Positions 19,177 through 26,839 of a DNA stretch of 34,184 nt are shown in pieces. Each line of letters begins with the position of its first letter. The stretch's first letter is position 1. The stretch lies in assembly GCA_031291795.1 (NCBI GenBank), contig JARLIJ010000295.1, positions 1 through 34,184 of the forward strand, in the 5' to 3' direction. This DNA comes from Acetobacteraceae bacterium. GTDB lineage: Bacteria > Pseudomonadota > Alphaproteobacteria > Acetobacterales > Acetobacteraceae. The notes below the pieces were generated by a model. That model had not been told where the DNA came from, did no database searches, and saw only the letters and a list, made by a program, of their open reading frames with translations. Position numbers and translations under genes: made by a program.

Positions 19177-19689
19177 CTAGCGCGCGTTCGCTTCCAGCAG
19201 GGCGCGTAGGCCGGCCAGCAGACGGGCCGGGGTCGGCGGGCAGCCGCTGATCGTCAGGTCGACCGGTACAACCGATCCGGTTCCGGCGAGCACCGCGTAG
19301 CTGCCCTTGAACACCCCGCCATCCACCGCGCAATCGCCGACCGCGACAACCCATTTCGGGTCCGGGGTCGCATCCCATGCCTGTTCCAGGGCCGTGCGCA
19401 GCGTACGCGTCAACGGGCCGGTCGTTACAAGCACGTCCGCATGGCGCGGGCTGTCGACGAACCGCAGGCCGTATCGCTCCAGGTCGTAGAGCACACCGGT
19501 CAGCGCGCGGAGCTCCAGCTCGCAACCACCGCAACTTCCCGCGTTGACATGGCAGATCGCCAGGCTGCGGCCTAGCCGCTGCTGGGACGCGGAGTCGAGG
19601 CGAGCCGCCAGGGACTGGGTGGTTTCCGCGTCCGGCGTCGGGCCTGGGTCGGCCGCATGGCGGCGCCAGAAGCGGCGAGGGTCGATCAC
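19177..19689 (-). CDS. hydrogenase-4/formate hydrogenlyase small-subunit-like protein (HyfI/HycG/NuoB family)
   Basis: GTG start. NAGSCGGCELELRALTGVLYDLERYGLRFVDSPRHADVLVTTGPLTRTLRTAL...VAVGDCAVDGGVFKGSYAV...VDLTISGCPPTPARLL: [4Fe-4S] motif cysteines retained. Confidence 0.88.
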   Translation of the reverse strand: MIDPRRFWRRHAADPGPTPDAETTQSLAARLDSASQQRLGRSLAICHVNAGSCGGCELELRALTGVLYDLERYGLRFVDSPRHADVLVTTGPLTRTLRTALEQAWDATPDPKWVVAVGDCAVDGGVFKGSYAVLAGTGSVVPVDLTISGCPPTPARLLAGLRALLEANAR

Positions 19690-21173
19690 AGGTCGGCTCC
19701 CGAAGCAGTCAGGCCGAACGAACGCTGGATGGCGGGCACGTCTTCCAGGGCTGCCCCCTGCATGGCCCACTCGGCCAGCGGCCACAACGCCCAGCCCGGA
19801 TCCCGCGGGAACGCGGCAGCGATCTGGCCATGGTCGAGACGCAGCCAGTGCCATACGTCGCCGCGTGCCGATTCCGCACAGCCGATCCCTTCGCCGCTCA
19901 GCATCGGCAGCGCGACCGAGGTGCCGCCATCCGGCAGGGTATCGAGCAAGCGGCCAAGCAGGCGCAGGCTGGACTCGATTTCGACGAGTTGCAGGCGGCA
20001 GCGCGCGGCGGCATCGCCCGTGGTGTCGATCGGTGCGGTCACGCTGCGTTCGTCGCGCAATTGCCGTGCATCGAACCGGCGCCCGCTGGCGCGCCCCGCG
20101 ACCCCGCCGGCCGCAAAGGCGTGCACCATCTGGCGGTCGACCCGGCCCAGTCCGACAAGGCGTGTCAGGCATGCGCTGGATTCGAGCAGGCGGCGCAGCC
20201 CCGGCAGCGCCGTGACCACCCGTCCCACTCCGCGTCGCACCGCGCGCATGCCTTCGGGCCCCACATCGGCTGCAACCCCGCCCGGCACGACGCAATCCAT
20301 CATCAACCGGTGCCCGAATGCGATTTCCAGCTCGCGGGCAAGCAACTCGCGCTGCTCTCCACAGGTGGCGGCCACCCCTGGCGCGCCCGCGGCATCGCCC
20401 AGCAGGGCCAGGTCGCCGAGATGCACGGTGATCCGTTCCAGCTCCCCCATCATGCGCCTCAGGGTCGCGGCGCGCGGGGGAGCGGCGACCGCAAGGGCGG
20501 CCTCGGTCGCGAGCGCGAAGGCGAGCGAATGGGCCACGGTCGCTTCCGCCCCCAGCCGTGCCACGAACCGGGCGGCAGTACGCGGCGGTTTGCCGCGCAT
20601 CAGGGCGAGTGTTCCCTTGTGGGTGTAGCCGAGGCGCGCTTCCGCACGCTCGACCGTCTCGCCCCGCAGTGTCAGCCGCAGGTGCCAGGCGTCGTCGATG
20701 CACCCGATGATCGGGCCGATCGGGAGCTGGAACAGCCCGTCCTCTGTGGGGGGCAGGAAGTCGGGCGGCTCCGCCATTGCGGGCGGCGGCACCGGGCGCG
20801 GCGACAGCGGCGCGCTGTGCGGCCACAGGCCGTGGTCCAGCCAGGGCCGGGCATCCATGCCGCCGGTCGCTGCGTGGCCCCACAGGTCGTGGATCAGGCG
20901 CTCGAACCAGGCCGCGCCTGGGCGGGCCGGGGACAGCGCGGTGTAGGCGCCGGCTTCGACCGGGACCGATGCCAGGAGGGGCAGATCCTCCGCCTCGGTC
21001 AGGAAGAGCGCATGCACATGCGTGGTGTCGGCCCAGAGTCCCACCAAGGCGAGGCTCGGATCGGCGACCAGGAAGGCGGCCATGGCGGCCCAATCGGTGG
21101 GTGTCAGGATGTGACGCGGCCAGGGATGGCAGCTTTCGGCGCCGGCCGAGGCGATGATCGCGGCGGCGGTCAT
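19686..21173 (-). CDS. hydrogenase-4 large-subunit-like protein (HyfG/HycE, NuoC-NuoD fusion) lacking the NiFe ligand cysteines
   Basis: NuoC-like AWFERLIHDLWGH, then large-subunit core GYTHKGTLALMRGKPPRTAARFVARLGAEATVAHSLAFALATEAAL...MGELERITVHLGDLALL. RxCGxC aligns with RLGAEA and the C-terminal DPCxxC with GLTASG. Confidence 0.85.
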   Translation of the reverse strand: MTAAAIIASAGAESCHPWPRHILTPTDWAAMAAFLVADPSLALVGLWADTTHVHALFLTEAEDLPLLASVPVEAGAYTALSPARPGAAWFERLIHDLWGHAATGGMDARPWLDHGLWPHSAPLSPRPVPPPAMAEPPDFLPPTEDGLFQLPIGPIIGCIDDAWHLRLTLRGETVERAEARLGYTHKGTLALMRGKPPRTAARFVARLGAEATVAHSLAFALATEAALAVAAPPRAATLRRMMGELERITVHLGDLALLGDAAGAPGVAATCGEQRELLARELEIAFGHRLMMDCVVPGGVAADVGPEGMRAVRRGVGRVVTALPGLRRLLESSACLTRLVGLGRVDRQMVHAFAAGGVAGRASGRRFDARQLRDERSVTAPIDTTGDAAARCRLQLVEIESSLRLLGRLLDTLPDGGTSVALPMLSGEGIGCAESARGDVWHWLRLDHGQIAAAFPRDPGWALWPLAEWAMQGAALEDVPAIQRSFGLTASGADL

Positions 21174-22288
21174 GGGGGTGCCACCGCCATTGCGTGGAAC
21201 CAGGCGGCGATCGGGGCCGGCATCGCGAAGCCGAGCAGCAGGGCCAGGACCAGTGGAAGCCAGGCCGGGCTCAGGTGCGCGGGCCCGACCGCCGCCGGTA
21301 GGCTGGCGACGCAGACCCAGCCCAGGCCGACCAAGCCGACAGCCATCGGCAGCAGCAACCACGGCGCCATCACGGCAATTCCCCCCACGATCAATGCCAG
21401 GCTCGGAAACAGGCCGATCGGCGGCAGGCCGGACAGGCCGAGGAGGCTTGCAAGGCGATCGAGGCCGGCCTCGCCCGAGAGCAGCAGGGCGCTGCGTGAC
21501 AGCGTCAGCAGCGCCAGGTGGACCAGGCCGGCAAACCGCAGGTCCGGGCCGCCGAGACCGAAGCCGCACAAGGCAACACCGCCCTGGGCGAGCGTCGTCA
21601 GGTTGGGGAGCCGGCGCAGGCCGGGCCGCCGCAACAGGAGGACCGCGGCCGACGCCAGCAGCACGCCGAGGCCGCCGGCGACCATCAGGTTACCCACCAG
21701 GTTGCCGTGCGATTCGGCGCCGGTGGCGGCCTGCAGGCGCAGCGCCAGCAGCAGCACCAGAGGCAACAGGGTCGGATCGAGCACGACCAGCGCGCCCCAG
21801 CCGAGCAGCAGGGCCGCACCGCCGATCGGCACCGACCCGGCCTGCAATGCCACCACGCCGAACAAGGCAAGGCCGAGGGATACGTTGCCCGCCAGCAGCC
21901 GCGCGGCGACGGCATCGGTGCGCGGTAGCCGGCGCGCGGCGCCCGCGGTACTCGCCAGCGCCAGGAACAACAGGCTCACGAGCGGGTCGGCGGGCCGCAA
22001 TGCCAGCAGCATGGCCGCGAGGCGGAGCTGGCCGGCCGCCTGGACAAACCGGTGGCGCGAAGGGCCCGCAACGGCATCGGTCAGCGCGCCCGCGGCGAAC
22101 AGGATCGCGAGCAGATCGGCGGCACTCGGCGCGGGCGCGTCCGCCATCCAGGGCAGCACCAGGGCGAGCAGCAGGACCAGCAGGCAGGCGCCCTGGTCGA
22201 CCCGGCGACGCCACGCGGTCGCATGCAGCGCGACCAGCAGCGCTGCAGCCAGGAGCGGCGGGACGGCCAGGCCGGTGCTCGGGATCAC
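21170..22288 (-). CDS. short HyfF/NuoN-like antiporter-family membrane subunit
   Basis: Multi-TM, LPNLTTLAQGGVALCGFGLGG...LSGLPPIGLFPSLALIVGG, operon position between hyfE-like and hyfG-like genes. GTG start coupled to the upstream stop. Confidence 0.72.
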   Translation of the reverse strand: MIPSTGLAVPPLLAAALLVALHATAWRRRVDQGACLLVLLLALVLPWMADAPAPSAADLLAILFAAGALTDAVAGPSRHRFVQAAGQLRLAAMLLALRPADPLVSLLFLALASTAGAARRLPRTDAVAARLLAGNVSLGLALFGVVALQAGSVPIGGAALLLGWGALVVLDPTLLPLVLLLALRLQAATGAESHGNLVGNLMVAGGLGVLLASAAVLLLRRPGLRRLPNLTTLAQGGVALCGFGLGGPDLRFAGLVHLALLTLSRSALLLSGEAGLDRLASLLGLSGLPPIGLFPSLALIVGGIAVMAPWLLLPMAVGLVGLGWVCVASLPAAVGPAHLSPAWLPLVLALLLGFAMPAPIAAWFHAMAVAPP

Positions 22289-22878
22289 GACAGCCGGTCT
22301 CCCTGCGGCCACTCTCCCTCCGGTCGTTCTCCCTTTGGCCGCTCACCAGTGGGCCATCCTCCCGCCGCGTGCAGCAGCAGCGCAGCGAGGGCGAGGGCGG
22401 GGAGGACTGGCACGGCCACGGCGATCGGCAGCAGCGGCGCAGTGCCTGCAAGCCCGCTTGCCGCGAGCACTGCCGCCTGCTGCAGGCTGCACAGCCCCAG
22501 CGCCTGCAGGATCGGGCTGGGACGCGCCCCCACCAGCAGCAAGCCAAGCAGCAGGATCGCCAGCGGCAAGGCCAGCGTGCCGGCGGCCGCGGCCACCAGG
22601 CTGAGCACGGCTGCCGCGGCCAGCGTGACCGGCATGCTCCAGGTTCGGTCGCCTGCCGCCGACACGACGGCCCATTGGCGCGCCAGCCAGGGGACCGCCA
22701 GCACGGAGACCGCATTCAGGGCCGCGGCGGACAGCGCGTGCTGGGCCGCGACGGCGACCGACACCGCCAGCCCCTGCAGGCCGAACAGCAAGAGTGCCAG
22801 ACCAGTCCGGCGGGCGCAGAGCAGCCCGAAGCTGAGGATCAGCGCGAGGCCACCCATGCCCTGTGAGAGCGCGTTCAT
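22285..22878 (-). CDS. HyfE-like membrane subunit
   Basis: MNALSQGMGGLALILSFGLLCARRTGLALLLFGLQGLAVSVAVAAQ (HyfE N-terminal NuoK-like TM region). Hydrophilic repeat tail GERPKGERPEGEWPQGDRLS. Confidence 0.75.
   Translation of the reverse strand: MNALSQGMGGLALILSFGLLCARRTGLALLLFGLQGLAVSVAVAAQHALSAAALNAVSVLAVPWLARQWAVVSAAGDRTWSMPVTLAAAAVLSLVAAAAGTLALPLAILLLGLLLVGARPSPILQALGLCSLQQAAVLAASGLAGTAPLLPIAVAVPVLPALALAALLLHAAGGWPTGERPKGERPEGEWPQGDRLS
22296..22355 (-). repeat. four degenerate 15-nt units encoding the GE(R/W)P(K/E/Q)G-type tail of the HyfE-like protein
   Basis: Plus-strand units GGTCTCCCTGCGGCC / ACTCTCCCTCCGGTC / GTTCTCCCTTTGGCC / GCTCACCAGTGGGCC. Confidence 0.65.
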
Positions 22879-23783
22879 GCGGATGATGCGCTGGACAGGG
22901 CGAAGACAACGGCGATCAGGGCCAGGAGCCCGGCGACCGCCAGCAACTCGGCCGTGGCGCGCGGCCGGTGACGCCCGAAGGTGCGGCGGCAGGCCGCCAG
23001 CGCGAGGGCGAGCACCGTCAGCTTGGCCAGCCAGGCCGCCAGGCCGACCAGCCAGGCCACCAGGCCGCCACCTGCCTCGGCGATGCCGATCGGCAGGAAC
23101 AGGGCACTCAGCAGGTTGAGCCAGACGAGAACGCCGAACGCGTCGGCGAGGCCGGTGACCGCCAAGGTACCGCCGCTCAGCTCGGGGTCGGCCGCGTCCC
23201 GGCTCCGGCTGATCGTCACGGCGACCAGCGCCGCGGCGGCGAGCGCCGAGGCAGCGGCCGGCTGCATCATCCCCTCCCGCTGGAGGGACACGATCAGGTC
23301 GAGGTTGCTGGTGCCGGCCAGCAGCGCCAGGGTGAACACCGCCAGCAGCAAGGCGGGCTCCCCGAACAGCGCCAGCCGCATGCTGCTTGCCGCCACGATG
23401 CCGCCTTTGGCGGTGCCGGCATCCATGGCCGTGAGGGCTGCCGCGGCGCGCGCGACCCCGAGCAGCGCCACGATCGCCAGCAGGTCGGCCAGCGGGCTCA
23501 GGGCCATGCCAAGGGTGAACGAGGGCACCAGGGCCGCCGCGGCGGTCGTTGCGGCAAGCCGGACGACCGGCGCGAACGGGGTCATGGACGAGGCGCTCTG
23601 GGCCAGCAGCGGCCGCTTGCGGGCCAGGCGGGCGAGATCGCGCCAGACTTGCAGGACGGGTGGCCCGTGGCGGCCATCGAGGCGTGCTTCGGTCGCCGCC
23701 AGGACGCCGGCCAAGGTCGGCGCGGTGAGCACCATCAGAACGATGTGGATCCCCTGCGCCAGCAGCGCGGCAAGGATGCTCAC
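22875..23783 (-). CDS. HyfC/HycD/NuoH-like membrane subunit
   Basis: GTG start. GRHGPPVLQVWRDLARLARKRPLL (NuoH-family loop), MDAGTAKGGIVAASSMRLALFGEPALLLAVFTLAL, LNLLSALFLPIGIA. Confidence 0.83.
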   Translation of the reverse strand: MSILAALLAQGIHIVLMVLTAPTLAGVLAATEARLDGRHGPPVLQVWRDLARLARKRPLLAQSASSMTPFAPVVRLAATTAAAALVPSFTLGMALSPLADLLAIVALLGVARAAAALTAMDAGTAKGGIVAASSMRLALFGEPALLLAVFTLALLAGTSNLDLIVSLQREGMMQPAAASALAAAALVAVTISRSRDAADPELSGGTLAVTGLADAFGVLVWLNLLSALFLPIGIAEAGGGLVAWLVGLAAWLAKLTVLALALAACRRTFGRHRPRATAELLAVAGLLALIAVVFALSSASSA

Positions 23784-25693
23784 GTTGCCCCCATGCCGGC
23801 GAGCAAGGTCAGCACCAGCGCGAGCAGCACGAGCAGTGCCAGCGGGACCTGCTGCGGGAGGTGGCGTGCCGCGTGGCGCAGGTATGCCCTGCGGCGGGCA
23901 ATCCGGAGCGACGGAAGCCGGCGGACATCCAGGCGAATCAATGGCCTCGGTGGAACGAGGTCCGGCAGGAATCCGACGCCGGTCGCCTGGGTCAACGGAT
24001 CGCCGAACGGCATCCAGGCGGGGGGCGGCGCGAAACCGTCCTGCCAGGCCGGGACGGCCTCCCCGGGCGGAAGGCCGCGGCGACGCTGCAGCCATACCAC
24101 CATGCCGCCGCACAGCGCGACAAGGGCCGCCAGCGGCAGGGGGGCATAGCCTGGGGCATCGGTCACGGCCGAGAGTTGCAACAGGCCGGCGCGGCCTCCG
24201 AGGTCGGCGCCGGTCAACTGGCGGATCGCCGGATCTGCCAGCAGCCGCAAGACGCTGCCGGGCACCAGGCCCAGCATGGCGGACACGCCGGCCAGCGTCA
24301 GCAGTGCGGCCCGGACCGGGCGCGGGGGATCCTGTGCGGCCGTGGCCCGGGGCGTGCGCGGGCGGCCGAGGCAGGCGACGCCGACCAGCCGGACCAGCGC
24401 GGTGCCGCTCAGCGCGGCGGTGAGCGCGAGGACCAGGGCCGCTCCGGCGAGCACCAGGGAAGGCGCCAGGCCGGTCGCACGCGGCGCCGACAGGATCGCC
24501 TGGAACAGCAGGTAGACGCTGGCAAAGCCGGCTGCGGGCGGGAGTGCGGCCAGGCCAAATACGCCGGCGAGCAACGCGATGGTGGTAAGCGGCATGAAGT
24601 GGCCCAGGCCACCGAGGCGATCGAGCCGGCGGGTGCCCGCCCCGTTGCGGATGAACGCCGCCGCCAGCGTGGCCAGCGTCCCGCACACTGCCTGGGTCGC
24701 CAGCAGGAGCAGCATGGCGGCCACGGCGAGGGCGGCCAGGTCCGGCAGGTCCGCCGCTTTGGCGAGCAGGACCAGCCCGAGCGCCATCGCGGCGAGGCCG
24801 GTTTGCCGATGGCTGATGGCGGCGACGGCTGAATCGAGTTCGGTGGCGCGTGCCGCCTGCCAGCCTCCGACGAGGGCGGTTGCGGCACCCAGGGCGAGTG
24901 GCAGCAAGGCCCACCAAAGTGGTGCCGGGCCGGTCAACTCCGCCGCGATCCGCAGCAGTATGCCGTGCGCGATCGGGACCACGCCGCCGCACAGCATCGC
25001 CGTGGCCGGCGGCGGGCTGTCGCAGGCCGCCGGGACAAGCCAGGCATGCAGCGGCACGAGCCCGGCAAGGGCACCGGCCGCGGCCAACGCGCATACGAAC
25101 CCGGCACCGGCGCGCCATGGGTCGGGCGGCGTCGCACGGATCGCCTCAAAGGTGCTGGCGGCGCCGGAAGGCGACAATAGGGCCAGAGCGACGAACAGCC
25201 CGGCCGCGGCGAACAGCATGACCACGAGCTGGATGGTGCGGGCACGTCCGGGTTGGGCGCAGGTCCACAGGGCTGCGCCGGCCACGGAGAACCCGATGGC
25301 CAGGGTGACCGCGTCGGCTGCGAGCACGGCCAGCCCCAGACCGGCGAGGCTGATGGGGAGGCCCGCCCCACCGGTGGTTGCCTTTCGTTCGGTTGCCTCG
25401 GCGATCACGGCGATGGCGGCTCCGGCGATGAACAACAGGCAGAGGAGGCCGGCGGCCAGCGGGTCCAGGGCCAAATGCATGGCCTGGTCGGCCGGGCCGA
25501 AAGGCAATTCCAGCGTGGTCGAGGGATTGCCGGCGGCGAGGGCGAGCAGGGCCAGCATGCCGCCGAAGCCGGCCAGGCCGGCGCATCCCAGATCGACGGC
25601 GCCCTTTATGCGCGGAACGACGGCGCCCAGCACGCCAAGGCCGAACAATGCGACGAGCAGGACGGCGAGTGCCGCAAGGATGGGATCGCTCAC
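23780..25693 (-). CDS. HyfB/HycC/NuoL-like antiporter-family membrane subunit
   Basis: GTG start. GLVPLHAWLVPAACDSPPPATAMLCGG, ELDSAVAAISHRQTGLAAMALGL, RLDRLGGLGHFMPLTTIALLAGVFGLAALPPAAGF. First gene of the operon. Confidence 0.82.
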   Translation of the reverse strand: MSDPILAALAVLLVALFGLGVLGAVVPRIKGAVDLGCAGLAGFGGMLALLALAAGNPSTTLELPFGPADQAMHLALDPLAAGLLCLLFIAGAAIAVIAEATERKATTGGAGLPISLAGLGLAVLAADAVTLAIGFSVAGAALWTCAQPGRARTIQLVVMLFAAAGLFVALALLSPSGAASTFEAIRATPPDPWRAGAGFVCALAAAGALAGLVPLHAWLVPAACDSPPPATAMLCGGVVPIAHGILLRIAAELTGPAPLWWALLPLALGAATALVGGWQAARATELDSAVAAISHRQTGLAAMALGLVLLAKAADLPDLAALAVAAMLLLLATQAVCGTLATLAAAFIRNGAGTRRLDRLGGLGHFMPLTTIALLAGVFGLAALPPAAGFASVYLLFQAILSAPRATGLAPSLVLAGAALVLALTAALSGTALVRLVGVACLGRPRTPRATAAQDPPRPVRAALLTLAGVSAMLGLVPGSVLRLLADPAIRQLTGADLGGRAGLLQLSAVTDAPGYAPLPLAALVALCGGMVVWLQRRRGLPPGEAVPAWQDGFAPPPAWMPFGDPLTQATGVGFLPDLVPPRPLIRLDVRRLPSLRIARRRAYLRHAARHLPQQVPLALLVLLALVLTLLAGMGAT

Positions 25694-25884
25694 GCGGGCA
25701 CGCTAGCAGAGTGCGGCGGAGTCGGAACGCGGCAGGAGGCAGCAGATGTTGCGGAATGTGGCGCACGATCCTGCGACGAGGAGAGTCCCGTCACGACCGA
25801 AGGCGCACGCAGGGATGGTGCGAACGGTCTCGCGCGCCAGCCGGTGTTACGCCAGCCGCCGTTGACACTGACCTTCCCCACTCA

Positions 25885-25960
25885 TCATAGCCGGCCCCTG
25901 TGCCGGCCATCCATGAGGCAGCATGCCGCGACAGATGGCCGGCACGGTGGCCGGCCATGA
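25885..25960. repeat. 76-bp palindromic intergenic element, 27-bp inverted arms (24/27 matched)
   Basis: TCATAGCCGGCCCCTGTGCCGGCCATC (25885-25911) versus reverse complement of GATGGCCGGCACGGTGGCCGGCCATGA (25934-25960). Confidence 0.8.
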
Positions 25961-25996
25961 CGAAGGCAGGAGGGTCACTGTCTTCGTCGGCTGGTA

Positions 25997-26839
25997 TTAC
26001 AGCAGGTCCAGCGGCTGCTTGCGGGACGGCGGGCGATGCGCGGCATCGATCTCGGCCAGGTCCTGCGGCGTCAGCTGCAGCGCGGCCGCCGCGGCATTCT
26101 CCCGCACATGCTCCGCCGACGACGCCTTGGGGATCGAGATGACGGTCCCGGACCGCATGCTCCAGGCGATGGCGACCTGGGCGGGCGAGACCCCATGCCG
26201 CCGCGCGACCGCCACCAGCGCCGGGGCGTGCAGCAGCCGCGCCGGGCTATGCCCGAGCGGGGAGTAGGCCATGAGCGGGATGGCGCGTTCGGTGCACCAG
26301 GGCAGCAGGTCGAACTCGATCCCGCGGCTGTTCGGATGGTACAGCACCTGGTCGACCGCACAGTGCCCGCCGTCCGGCACGCCGGCCAGTTCCTCCATGT
26401 CGTCGGTATCGAGGTTCGATACGCCCCAATGGCGGATCTTGCCCGCCTTGCGCAGCGCCTCGAACGCCGCAACCGTCTCGGCCAGAGGATGGCTGCCGCG
26501 CCAGTGCAGCAAATAGAGATCGATCCGGTCGGTGTTCAACCGTTTCAGGCTGCGCTCGCAGGCCGCCGGCACGCCGCTGCGGGAGGCATTGTGGGGATAG
26601 ACCTTGCTCACGATGAACAGCTTGTCGCGCTGCCCGGCGATGGCCTGGGCGACGACCTCCTCCGAACCGCCATCGGCGTACATCTCGGCCGTGTCGATCA
26701 GTGTCAGGCCGAGATCGATGCCGCAGCGCAACGCCGCGATCTCCTGCTTCGCGTGGCCTGGGTGCTCGCCCATGTACCAGGTGCCCTGGCCCAAAGCGGG
26801 GACGGCCTCGCCGCCCGGCAGGCGAACGGTCGGGATCAT
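25997..26839 (-). CDS. aldo/keto reductase
   Basis: GQGTWYMGEHPGHAKQEIAALRCGIDLGLTLIDTAEMYADGGSEEVVAQAI; RIDLYLLHWRGSHPLAETVAAFEALRKAGKIRHWGVSN; SIPKASSAEHVREN. Confidence 0.94.
   Translation of the reverse strand: MIPTVRLPGGEAVPALGQGTWYMGEHPGHAKQEIAALRCGIDLGLTLIDTAEMYADGGSEEVVAQAIAGQRDKLFIVSKVYPHNASRSGVPAACERSLKRLNTDRIDLYLLHWRGSHPLAETVAAFEALRKAGKIRHWGVSNLDTDDMEELAGVPDGGHCAVDQVLYHPNSRGIEFDLLPWCTERAIPLMAYSPLGHSPARLLHAPALVAVARRHGVSPAQVAIAWSMRSGTVISIPKASSAEHVRENAAAAALQLTPQDLAEIDAAHRPPSRKQPLDLL

Noticed and set aside
19830-22604. 924-aa plus-strand ORF, plus 21154..22866 and 22968..24149 (+)
   Set aside because: Long open frames antisense to the Hyf-like operon caused by GC-rich codon bias. Arg/Pro/Ala-rich, no recognisable family, whereas the minus-strand genes show coherent motifs and NTGA coupling.
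19177-25693. Calling the operon a functional hydrogenase-4 or formate hydrogenlyase
   Set aside because: The large subunit lacks the RxCGxC and DPCxxC ligands, and no hyp, FdhF or ferredoxin subunit genes are present in the window.
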